Shown piece by piece: positions 18,388-25,782 of a DNA stretch of 64,000 nt; within the stretch, counting starts at the first letter, position 1; every line of letters begins with the position of its first letter. The DNA comes from an uncultured Opitutia bacterium (GTDB lineage: Bacteria > Verrucomicrobiota > Verrucomicrobiia > Opitutales > Opitutaceae). Made by a program: the position numbers and the translations under genes. The stretch is taken from NCBI GenBank assembly GCA_903839035.1, contig CAIMAQ010000062.1, forward strand, positions 1 through 64,000, given 5' to 3'. The notes beneath the pieces were generated by a model, which saw only the letters and a program-made list of their open reading frames with translations, ran no database searches and had not been told where the DNA came from.

Positions 18388-18399
18388 CATTCCGGAATG
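18388..18399. promoter_or_regulatory. 12-base perfect palindrome upstream of the ferredoxin gene
   Basis: CATTCCGGAATG is self-complementary over 12 bases and ends 12 bases before the ferredoxin start codon. Its position suits an operator for a dimeric regulator of the ferredoxin-korAB operon. This is inference from position only. Confidence 0.35.
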
Positions 18400-18411
18400 T
18401 TAACGTCTGGC

Positions 18412-18645
18412 ATGGCTACTCTCAGTGAACGACTGCCCGAGAACACCCCGGGCCGCTACTATGTCGATGCCAGCTGTATCGACTGTGACCAATGCCGGGC
18501 CCTCTCGCCCCAGATTTTTGCCCGCGACGATGGCAAGGGAGTCTCCTACGTCGTGCGGCAACCCGCGACCAGCGAGGAAGTAGCCCAAGTGGAGGATATT
18601 CTTTCCACCTGCGCGACCAGCTCCATTGGTAACGACGGAGCCTGA
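18412..18645 (+). CDS. Small ferredoxin with a single iron-sulfur cluster
   Basis: A 77-residue soluble electron carrier. Seen: C22, C25 and C28 in SCIDCDQCRALSP and a remote C67 in STCATSS, the pattern of a one-cluster [4Fe-4S] (or [3Fe-4S]) ferredoxin. The usual Cys-Pro at the fourth ligand is Cys-Ala here. The ATG at 18412 is preferred because the family start (short polar leader, then YYVDASC) follows directly; the open frame reaches back to 18199 but includes the tandem-repeat DNA and lacks family character. It lies three bases before korA and is divergent from nuoA, so it is the natural partner of KorAB and probably of the complex I. Confidence 0.9.
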   Translation: MATLSERLPENTPGRYYVDASCIDCDQCRALSPQIFARDDGKGVSYVVRQPATSEEVAQVEDILSTCATSSIGNDGA

Positions 18646-18648
18646 GTC

Positions 18649-20445
18649 ATGAATGACCTGATCATCGGCATGGCCGGCTCGGGCGGCGACGGCATCATTT
18701 CCGCTGGTGAATCGTTGATCGGCGCCGTGGCCGCAGAGGGTTATTATGGCATGCTCACCAAGAGCTATGGCCCCCAGATCCGTGGCGGCGAGTCCTCCTG
18801 CCGCCTGCGCGTTTCCACCCTCCCAGTGCTCAATCCCGGAGGGTCGCTCGACGTGGCGGTAATCTTGGACTGGGACGACTTTCTCCGTTTCGGGAGCGAA
18901 CTGCCGGTGACCGAAGACACGGTCATCATTTTTGACCTCAAATCCGGCGTCGACCGCACCAGTTTACCTCTTAATGCTCTCTGGCCTAAGGTGTTGTGCG
19001 GTGTCCCGCTGGAGGACATGGCGATCGAGACCGCCGGCGTCCAACAGGCTAAAAACAGCGTCATCCTCGGGCTCCTGGCCGGATGGCTCGGACTTTCCCC
19101 CGACAACCTGCTCGTGGGTCTCCGGAAGAAATTTGCCCGGAAGGGCGATGAGGTCCTCGCGGGCAACGAACGCGCGTTCGCGGCGGGGCTCGGCCACGCC
19201 CGCGTTAACCCGCTGGGCCGCAACCTGCGGCTGGACCGCCCTGCGACCCCCTTGAAACAGCGCATCATCGCCGACGGCAACGAACTCTGCGCCAAGGGCG
19301 CGATCGCGGCCGGCTGCACGTTTTTTGGCGGTTATCCCATCACTCCGGCGACGGAGATCATGCAGCATCTCCAAACCGACATCTGGGAGCACGGCGGGGT
19401 GGTGCTGCAGGCAGAGGACGAGATCGCCGGCGTCGGCGCCGCCCTCGGCGCCTCGTTCGCCGGCAAAAAGGCGATGACAGCCACCTCCGGACCCGGACTT
19501 TCCCTGAAAACCGAGATGCTCGGCCTCGCCAGCGTCACCGAGTTGCCTCTCGTCTGCGTGGACGTGCAGCGCGGCGGCCCCTCGACCGGGATGCCGACGA
19601 AATGCGAACAGGCCGACTTGTTTGCGGCGGTCTTTTCCGCCCACGGTGACACCGTCCGCCCCGTGCTGGCCCCGACCACCGTCGCGGACACCTACGGGCT
19701 GACCGTGGAGGCCTTCAACCTCGCCGAGCAGTACCAGACTCCGGTGATCCTGCTTTCCGACCAGGACATCGCGCAGCGCAAGGAGATCATTGATCCCGTC
19801 GATCCCTCCCGCCTGAGCCTCGTCAACCGGCTCGAGCCCACCGCTGCGGAGTTGCAGGATTACACCCGCTTCCGTCTCACCTCCTCCGGCATCAGTCCGC
19901 TCAGCCATCCCGGCATGAAAGGTGGAAATTACCTGGCCGCCGGCATCGAGCACGACGAGCACGGCGCCCCGACCGCCAACGGCGAGATCCACGGGGAGAT
20001 GAATCACAAGCGCCTGGTGAAATTCCTGCCATTGCGCGGGCGCCACGACCTTTTTGTCATGGAAGGTAATCCGGATTCCCCGCTCGGTATCATCGCGTGG
20101 GGCAGCGTCGCCGGCATCGCGCAAGAGGCGCTCCGCATCGTGCGCGCCGAGGGCCTGGATGCGCGGTTGATGATCCCCAAGCTCCTCTACCCGATTGCCG
20201 AGGAGGTCTTCGCGGACTTCTTCGCTCCCCTCACGCGCTGCATCGTCTTCGAGCAGTCGCACCAGGGTCAGCTGTACCGTCTCATCCGGATGTGGGTCAA
20301 TGTCCCACCCCAGTTCGAATCGTACGCCCGCAGTGGCGCCAATCCCCTTTCCCCCGAGGATTTCGTTTCCCAGATCCGGAAGCTGTCGCGGGCGGGACTG
20401 CGGAAGGAACACGCGGACCGCGCCGATTTTCTCAACCCCTTATGA
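18649..20445 (+). CDS. korA: 2-oxoacid:ferredoxin oxidoreductase, alpha subunit (gamma-alpha fusion)
   Basis: Subunit of the enzyme that converts a 2-oxoacid (most likely 2-oxoglutarate) and CoA to acyl-CoA with reduction of ferredoxin. At 598 residues it fuses an N-terminal gamma domain (about 1-190; GMAGSGGDGIISAGE, YGPQIRGGESSCRLRVS) to the alpha domain (from about 205; AGCTFFGGYPITPATEIMQHL, then SGPGLSLKTEMLGLASVTELP). This fusion is typical of the KorA/OorA type. It starts three bases after the ferredoxin stop, and its TGA overlaps the korB start. 2-Oxoglutarate specificity is from family resemblance; other 2-oxoacids cannot be excluded. Confidence 0.92.
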   Translation: MNDLIIGMAGSGGDGIISAGESLIGAVAAEGYYGMLTKSYGPQIRGGESSCRLRVSTLPVLNPGGSLDVAVILDWDDFLRFGSELPVTEDTVIIFDLKSGVDRTSLPLNALWPKVLCGVPLEDMAIETAGVQQAKNSVILGLLAGWLGLSPDNLLVGLRKKFARKGDEVLAGNERAFAAGLGHARVNPLGRNLRLDRPATPLKQRIIADGNELCAKGAIAAGCTFFGGYPITPATEIMQHLQTDIWEHGGVVLQAEDEIAGVGAALGASFAGKKAMTATSGPGLSLKTEMLGLASVTELPLVCVDVQRGGPSTGMPTKCEQADLFAAVFSAHGDTVRPVLAPTTVADTYGLTVEAFNLAEQYQTPVILLSDQDIAQRKEIIDPVDPSRLSLVNRLEPTAAELQDYTRFRLTSSGISPLSHPGMKGGNYLAAGIEHDEHGAPTANGEIHGEMNHKRLVKFLPLRGRHDLFVMEGNPDSPLGIIAWGSVAGIAQEALRIVRAEGLDARLMIPKLLYPIAEEVFADFFAPLTRCIVFEQSHQGQLYRLIRMWVNVPPQFESYARSGANPLSPEDFVSQIRKLSRAGLRKEHADRADFLNPL

Positions 20446-21347
20446 TCTCCACGGACGCCACCTGTGCCGGCACCGCCGCTACTCCCAAGGACTTCAAGAG
20501 TCCCTTGAAACCCATCTGGTGCCCGGGCTGCGGCGACTACGGCGTGCTCAACGCCCTCTATCGCGCCCTCGCTGCCATCGGCCGGCCGCCCCATGAGATC
20601 GCGTTTGTCTCCGGCATCGGCTGCTCGAGCCGGATTCCCGGCTACACCACCGCCTACGGTTTCAACACCGTGCATGGTCGCGCCCTGCCCATCGCCCAGG
20701 GCATCAAGCTGGCCAATCCCGAACTGCTCGTGCTCGTGGCCGGCGGCGACGGTGATGGTTTCTCCATCGGCGGCGGCCATGTGCCGCATGCCATCCGGCG
20801 CAATGCCGACCTGACTTACATCGTGATGGACAACCAGGTGTACGGCCTGACCAAGGGTCAGGTTTCCCCCACCTCACCCCGTGGGACCCGGGCGCGTTCC
20901 TCCGTCTACGGCAGCATGGAAAGCCCGGTTAATCCCCTCCTCTACACGCTTGCTTATGGCGCGGGCTTCGTCGCCCAAGGCATCCCCGGTGACATGGACG
21001 GACTGGCGGCGATCATCGAGGAGGGCATTCGTTACCCCGGTTTCGCCTTCATCAATGTCCAGTCGCCCTGCGTCAGTTTCGGTGAACCGGACAACCAGGT
21101 GAAGGTACAGCGGACCCGCATGCGCAAGCTCGCGGCCGAGGGCCATGATCCCAGCAACCGCCTGCGGGCGATCGAGCTGGCTCAGGACTACGGCCAGGAA
21201 CTTTACACCGGGGTGTTTTACCGGAACCCGAATCCGCCGCCGACCCACGGCAGCCAAATCAAGGCCCTGCAGGACGAGCGCAAGGCCCTCAAGGCCGGTG
21301 TGACCCCGACTTTGTCGGCGTCGGACACCCACCCCACGTGCTGTTAA
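20442..21347 (+). CDS. korB: 2-oxoacid:ferredoxin oxidoreductase, beta subunit
   Basis: Thiamine-diphosphate-binding subunit, 301 residues. Seen: WCPGCGDYGVLNALYRAL, GIGCSSRIPGYTTAYGFNTV, the ThDP/Mg motif GGDGDGFSIGGGH, and MDNQVYGLTKGQVSPTS. The start ATG at 20442 overlaps the korA stop (ATGA); the longer frame upstream is a korA shadow. The C-terminus ends in two cysteines. With the ferredoxin gene and korA it forms a compact three-gene operon. Confidence 0.93.
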   Translation: MISTDATCAGTAATPKDFKSPLKPIWCPGCGDYGVLNALYRALAAIGRPPHEIAFVSGIGCSSRIPGYTTAYGFNTVHGRALPIAQGIKLANPELLVLVAGGDGDGFSIGGGHVPHAIRRNADLTYIVMDNQVYGLTKGQVSPTSPRGTRARSSVYGSMESPVNPLLYTLAYGAGFVAQGIPGDMDGLAAIIEEGIRYPGFAFINVQSPCVSFGEPDNQVKVQRTRMRKLAAEGHDPSNRLRAIELAQDYGQELYTGVFYRNPNPPPTHGSQIKALQDERKALKAGVTPTLSASDTHPTCC

Positions 21348-21369
21348 TCGGGTAATCTTTCGCCGCACC

Positions 21370-21708
21370 TTAAGCCGGTACCCGGTCGCTCTTCGCCGCT
21401 CGTTCGCCCGCGCACTGCGGCGAGCCGCGCTCGAGGTCGCGACACACCTGCGGGCGGCGCTCGTAAACTGTGCAAAAAAACTCCGTGCGGTTGTCCGGCG
21501 TGCGCCGCAACTCGAGCGCGGCACAGTGGCCGCCGGTCATTTTCATGTAGGCGCGTTGGTGGATGAAGTGCGCCACCCGCCCGGCCGCGTCCTCGAGCCG
21601 GGCCCAGTCGTCACCCGTCACCCGCACATACGTTTCCAGGTTGGAAAAGCAGCAGACGCCACAGCGCAGACAGTCGTTCGGCGGATTCACAGGGGTAAAC
21701 GCCCCCAC
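21370..21708 (-). CDS. YkgJ-type cysteine-cluster protein
   Basis: A 112-residue protein with the zinc/iron-chelating cysteine pattern of the YkgJ/UPF0153 family: CLRCGVCCFSN near residue 13, then single cysteines in GGHCAAL, EFFCTVY, RPQVCRDLE and SPQCAGE. The start is a GTG at 21708 that opens the conserved region. It converges on korB with a 22-base gap. The molecular role of the family is unknown; metal binding is inferred from the cysteines. Confidence 0.75.
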   Translation of the reverse strand: MGAFTPVNPPNDCLRCGVCCFSNLETYVRVTGDDWARLEDAAGRVAHFIHQRAYMKMTGGHCAALELRRTPDNRTEFFCTVYERRPQVCRDLERGSPQCAGERAAKSDRVPA

Positions 21709-21760
21709 ACCCTGCCCGTCACTGGCGAGGCGCGCAATCGTTTCGTCCCCGATCCGCTCC

Positions 21761-21863
21761 CCGGGCCCATGTAACCTATTGGGTTACATCGTCAGCAAAG
21801 GAGCCATCCAAAGACGCTCCTCTCCCCCGATGGAATGTAACCCAATAGGTTACATGGGCCCGG
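21761..21863. repeat. Paired-palindrome repeat unit 1 (29-base perfect inverted repeat)
   Basis: Arms 21761-21789 and 21835-21863 are perfect reverse complements over 29 bases, with 45 bases between them. Each arm contains a near-perfect 19-base palindrome, TGTAACCTATTGGGTTACA or its complement. The spacer holds a further stem (AGGAGC / GCTCCT). A related pair lies at 58447-58520. It resembles a REP/BIME or MITE-like intergenic element; a double operator is the alternative. Confidence 0.8.
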
Positions 21864-21923
21864 CCGGTTCGCGGCGGTGGATGCTCGCTTGCGGGCGGCG
21901 GCGGGCTTGCTCCTAATCGGCGC

Positions 21924-23969
21924 GTGGCTCCCCTTTCGCGCAACCCGCGGGCGATTCGCTGGCGCTGGCTCCTGCCGGTGGCGCTGCTGGTCGTGGTGTT
22001 TCATTTCTCGGCGTTCAGCCAGGCGCTGGACCGGGCTTTCTTTGATGCTTCCAGCCGCCATCCGCTGCGGGCCACCCCTCCGCCCGGCAATTCCGCGCTG
22101 GTACTGGTCGATGAACAAACCCTGTCCGCCCTCAGCCAGCAGGGTCTGCGCTGGCCGTTTCCCCGGGCGATTTTCGCCCAGCTTATCGTCGCGCTACAGC
22201 AGGCGGGCGCGGCTCAGGTCGTGGTGGATTTTACCTTCTTCGAGGAAACCGCCACGGAGCAGGACCAACTGCTGGCCGCGGTCGCCGCGGCCTCCCCGTC
22301 GGTGGTGCTCGCGCGGACGTCGGAGCGTCCGCCGGTTTTTTGGTCCGAAACATATCGATCCGTCCATCCGCAGTTTTTTAGTAAAGCCCGGACGGGTTTC
22401 GTGGAATTTACGGCCGACGAGGACGGCGTGGCCCGCACGTACGTTGTGCCGGGTTCACTGGCAGCCGTCGCCTTCGACCCGCCCGCGCTCATTCCAGGCG
22501 GGCTTATTCGCTGGCACGGTGGGCTGGAGCAAGTCCGCGCGCAGGGCGTGCCCGTACTCTCCGCCGCCCCGTATATCGCGGCGGGCAAACCCATCCTCGA
22601 ACACCTCATTAGCTCCGCACCCGATTTGGATCCCGAGGCCGTGGCCAAGGCCCTCGCCACCGAGCCCTACCTCTCGGGCGAGATGGCGGCCGTCGTGCGT
22701 GGGCGCACGGTTTTCATTGGCGCCAACGCCAGCGGTACCTTCGACGTAAAGCCCCTGCCTATCGGCAAGGTTGAACCGGGTGTGCTGCTCCACTGGACGG
22801 CGTGGACCAATCTCGCCGGCAACGGCTTCATCACTGCTTTATCACAACCGGTCGTGCTCCTCGGCACGTTTCTCATTATGGGCCTGATCATCTGGGCCGG
22901 CCATCGACGCACCTCGCTGGTGGCGCCGATCGCAACCGCGGTTATTTTAAGCGTGCTCGTGCTGCTCGGCGCCTACGCCGCACTGTCCGCCGGCTGGTAT
23001 TTCCGGCCGGCTACCCCGTTGGCGGCGGTTTTGCTCACATTGCTCGGCGTCGTGACGGAGAGCTACTGGCTCGAACAGGCCCGCAAGCGCGAGATCCAGT
23101 CGATGTTCGGCGCGTACGTGGACCCTGGGGTCGTCGCGCAGCTCGTGAAAGACCCCGACGCCATCCGGCTTCGTGGCGAACGGCGCGAGGCCACGGTGTT
23201 TTTCTCCGACCTCGCCGGGTTCACCGACCTCTCGGAAAAACTGCAGGATTATCCCGAGCAGATGGTCGAGGTCATCAACGCGTACCTCGATGCGACCAGC
23301 GAATGCCTACTCAACCACGGCGCGTATGTGGACAAGTACATCGGCGACGCCGTCATGGCCGTCTTCGGCGTGCCGTCGCCTCTGCCCGACCACGCCCTAG
23401 CCGCCTGTCGCGCCGCCCTCGGCGCGCAAAAACTCATCGCCGGCATCAACACCCGCTATGCCAGCCTCGGCGTGACCCTCGCCGTGCGCATCGGCCTCAA
23501 CACCGGCGAGCTCATCGTTGGCAACGTCGGCTCCTCGCGCAAAAAAAACTACACCGTGATGGGCGACACCGTGAACCTCGCGTCGCGGCTCGAGAGCGCG
23601 AACAAGACCTTCGGCACCGGCATCCTGCTCGGCGACGAGACCGCCCGCCGCGTGTCGGGCGTGCTCGCCACCCGGCCGCTTGCGCGGCTGCGCGTGAAGG
23701 GGAAGCAGGAGGCCATCGAGGTGCACACCCTGCTGGGCGAAGCCGCGGACCTGACTCCAGGGGAGCGCAATTTTCTAGCCGCCTACCTCGCGGGCTACGA
23801 GGCCTACGTTAACCGCCGCTTCGCCGAAGCTGCCGACGCCCTGGCCCACGCCGCCTCGCTGATGCCTCATGACTTGACCACCCGGCGGCTGCGGGAGGAA
23901 TCTGCGCAGTACTCGCTGACCCCGCCCTCGGCTGACTGGGAACCGATTTTAACCCTCGAATCCAAATGA
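21924..23969 (+). CDS. CHASE2-domain class III adenylate cyclase
   Basis: Membrane-bound nucleotide cyclase of 681 residues. Order: N-terminal helix (about 13-30), extracytoplasmic CHASE2 sensor (about 40-290), about three helices (about 300-375), class III cyclase domain (about 420-600), then a helical tail. Metal-binding D429 (FFSDLAGF) and D475 (KYIGDAV) are present; the base-selecting pair is K471 and T544 (NYTVMGDTVN), with N551 and R555 for transition-state contacts. The Lys/Thr pair points to ATP, so cAMP is the expected product. The GTG start at 21924 is the most upstream start in frame and has no clear ribosome-binding site. The last codons overlap the next gene (ATGA), so the SH3 protein is co-translated. 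Confidence 0.88.
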   Translation: MAPLSRNPRAIRWRWLLPVALLVVVFHFSAFSQALDRAFFDASSRHPLRATPPPGNSALVLVDEQTLSALSQQGLRWPFPRAIFAQLIVALQQAGAAQVVVDFTFFEETATEQDQLLAAVAAASPSVVLARTSERPPVFWSETYRSVHPQFFSKARTGFVEFTADEDGVARTYVVPGSLAAVAFDPPALIPGGLIRWHGGLEQVRAQGVPVLSAAPYIAAGKPILEHLISSAPDLDPEAVAKALATEPYLSGEMAAVVRGRTVFIGANASGTFDVKPLPIGKVEPGVLLHWTAWTNLAGNGFITALSQPVVLLGTFLIMGLIIWAGHRRTSLVAPIATAVILSVLVLLGAYAALSAGWYFRPATPLAAVLLTLLGVVTESYWLEQARKREIQSMFGAYVDPGVVAQLVKDPDAIRLRGERREATVFFSDLAGFTDLSEKLQDYPEQMVEVINAYLDATSECLLNHGAYVDKYIGDAVMAVFGVPSPLPDHALAACRAALGAQKLIAGINTRYASLGVTLAVRIGLNTGELIVGNVGSSRKKNYTVMGDTVNLASRLESANKTFGTGILLGDETARRVSGVLATRPLARLRVKGKQEAIEVHTLLGEAADLTPGERNFLAAYLAGYEAYVNRRFAEAADALAHAASLMPHDLTTRRLREESAQYSLTPPSADWEPILTLESK

Positions 23970-24457
23970 AAGTCCGCCCCGCTCCCTTCCGCTGGCGACT
24001 AGTGATCCTCCTCCTCGCCGCCACCGGCGCCGCCTTCTCCACCGGCAGCACCGCCTACACCAAGCGCTACGCAACCAACCTGCTCGCCGAGCCCTCGCCG
24101 CTCGCCACCGTCAACGGCAAGGTCCGCTTCGCCAGCAAGCTCAAGGTGAAGGAAGCCCGCGGCGCCTGGCTCCGTGTCAGCGACGGCTCGACGTCAGGCT
24201 GGGTGTTCGCCGGGAATGTTTCCGAGGCCAAGCCGGAGGAAAATGCCGGCTCCGACAAGCTCGGCCTGTCCGCCAGCACCACCACCGCGGCCGCCGCCGC
24301 GCGTCCGCTCACCCCCGCCGCCAGCGACTATGCCGAGCGCCGCAATCTGGGCGAGGCCCGCGGTGACCTCACCTGGCTGAACCAGCAGTGCCACGCGGTG
24401 ACCAACGCCGACGTGGAAAAATTCCTGCAGGAAAAAAAGAAGGGGGAGTTCCAATGA
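23966..24457 (+). CDS. Secreted SH3-like domain protein
   Basis: A 163-residue exported protein: a signal peptide (hydrophobic about 11-24), then a bacterial SH3-type domain (about 30-90; NLLAEPSPLATVNGKVRFASKL, then WLRVSDGSTSGWVF), then an Ala/Thr-rich linker and a charged C-terminal helix. Such domains bind cell-wall peptides or partner proteins. The ATG overlaps the cyclase stop and its TGA overlaps the start of the M48 protease gene, so the three are coupled. I infer a joint envelope role; the ligand is unknown. Confidence 0.7.
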   Translation: MKVRPAPFRWRLVILLLAATGAAFSTGSTAYTKRYATNLLAEPSPLATVNGKVRFASKLKVKEARGAWLRVSDGSTSGWVFAGNVSEAKPEENAGSDKLGLSASTTTAAAAARPLTPAASDYAERRNLGEARGDLTWLNQQCHAVTNADVEKFLQEKKKGEFQ

Positions 24458-25239
24458 GAACCCTCCTCCTGCTCGCTTCCGCCCTGCTCCTCGCGCCCGC
24501 CGCCCGGGCGCAGTTTGATTTCGGCAACCTGGGCTCGGCCTTGGACAAGGCCAAGAGCATCGGCAAGATGGCCAAGGGCGCCGCCGGCATCGGCCCGGAG
24601 GAGGAAAAGGTAATCGGCGAGTCCGTCGCCCTCGAGATCATCGGCAAATACGGCGGCCTCGTCCGCGACCCCGCCACGCTGCAGCGCGTCAATCTCGTCG
24701 GCCGCGCCATCGCCTGCTACTCGAGCCGGCCGGAACTCAACTGGCGTTTTGGGGTGCTCGATTCCGACACGGTCAACGCGTTTTCCGCGCCCGACGGCTA
24801 CGTGTTCATTACCCGCGGGCTATACGAGCTGGCGCCGGGCGACGACCTGCTCGCCGGCATCCTCGGCCATGAAATCACCCACATTACCGATCGCCATGCG
24901 CTGAAGATCGTCGCCCGCGGCGAGTTTCTCACCGGTGCCGCCAGCCTCGCGGCGCAGACCAGCAGCGATGTCCGCCAGGTGGACGCGCAGTTGCAGCAGT
25001 TCGACCTCGGGGTGGGCAAGATCACGCAGACCCTGTTTGAAACCGGCTTCGACCCGCAGACGGAATACGCCGCCGACCAGGGCGGCCGCGCCCTCGCCGC
25101 CGTCACCGGTTACGCGCCCGGCGGATTGCGGGCGGTACTGGCCGGGCTCGAGCAGCGCGGCGCGGCCCAACCGGTCTTTTCGACCCACCCGCCGCTGAAG
25201 GATCGCCTGCATCATCTGCCGGACGAACCCGCCCACTGA
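24454..25239 (+). CDS. Secreted M48-family zinc metalloprotease
   Basis: A 261-residue exported peptidase. A signal peptide (MRTLLLLASALLLAP, predicted cleavage after ARA near residue 21) precedes the catalytic domain. Zinc ligands are H139 and H143 with catalytic E140 in GHEITH, and E204 in TEYAADQGG. Family homologues (BepA/YcaL-like) act in periplasmic or envelope quality control. The ATG at 24454 has a strong ribosome-binding site (AGGGGGAG) about seven bases upstream and overlaps the previous stop. No TPR domain follows, so it is the short form. Confidence 0.88.
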   Translation: MRTLLLLASALLLAPAARAQFDFGNLGSALDKAKSIGKMAKGAAGIGPEEEKVIGESVALEIIGKYGGLVRDPATLQRVNLVGRAIACYSSRPELNWRFGVLDSDTVNAFSAPDGYVFITRGLYELAPGDDLLAGILGHEITHITDRHALKIVARGEFLTGAASLAAQTSSDVRQVDAQLQQFDLGVGKITQTLFETGFDPQTEYAADQGGRALAAVTGYAPGGLRAVLAGLEQRGAAQPVFSTHPPLKDRLHHLPDEPAH

Positions 25240-25260
25240 TCGCGGGTCCAACTTATATCC

Positions 25261-25725
25261 ATGAAAACCAAGATCCTCCTCGGGTTGGTCGTGCTCTTCC
25301 TCGCTCTGCAGGCGATCCGCCCGGAGAAAAACCTGTCCACGACCACCCCGTTCACTGGCAAGGACGACATCACGTTGCTTTTCCCGACCCCGCCGGAAGT
25401 CCGCCAGATACTCGCCGCCTCCTGCTATGACTGCCATTCCAACTCGACCCATTATCCGTGGTATGCCGAGGTGCAGCCGGTCGGCTGGTGGCTGGCCAGC
25501 CATGTCAACGAGGCCCGGCGGGAACTGAATTTCGCCGAGTTCGGCCAATACCCCCGCAAGCGGCAGATCAAGAAACTGGAGGCGATGGCCGACGAGGTCC
25601 GCGACGGCGGCATGCCGCTCAAGTCGTACACCTTCATCCATCGCAACGCCCAGCTGAGCGCCGCGCAGATCGACGCGCTCTGCCACTGGGCCGAGGCCAC
25701 CGGGGACAAAGTCCCGGCGCCGTGA
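25261..25725 (+). CDS. Haem-binding domain protein (Haem_bd family)
   Basis: A 154-residue protein with an N-terminal membrane anchor or signal (about 4-19) and a single c-type haem motif, CYDCH, in a family-typical context (SCYDCHSNSTHYPWYAEVQP). The C-terminal half is helical (RRELNFAEF, KLEAMADEVRDGGMP). The family is assigned to periplasmic haem binding in cytochrome-linked systems. It follows the M48 gene by 21 bases on the same strand and may be part of that transcript. Confidence 0.85.
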   Translation: MKTKILLGLVVLFLALQAIRPEKNLSTTTPFTGKDDITLLFPTPPEVRQILAASCYDCHSNSTHYPWYAEVQPVGWWLASHVNEARRELNFAEFGQYPRKRQIKKLEAMADEVRDGGMPLKSYTFIHRNAQLSAAQIDALCHWAEATGDKVPAP

Positions 25726-25782
25726 GGCGGGCGGCGTAATTTCGCGTTACACCACGGCGGGATTTTCCCATCCTGACCGCCC

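Larger units (their letters stand above)
18138..18411. promoter_or_regulatory. Divergent control region between nuoA and the ferredoxin-korAB genes
   Basis: This 274-base gap separates two divergently transcribed operons that both act on ferredoxin. It must hold promoters for both directions. I see the nuoA ribosome-binding site, a 12-base palindrome (18388-18399) just upstream of the ferredoxin gene and a 12-base tandem repeat (18291-18326). No convincing -35/-10 pairs can be assigned by eye. Confidence 0.5.

Noticed and set aside
21761-21863. CRISPR repeat
   Set aside because: Only two copies in inverted, not direct, orientation, with no spacers series and no cas genes.
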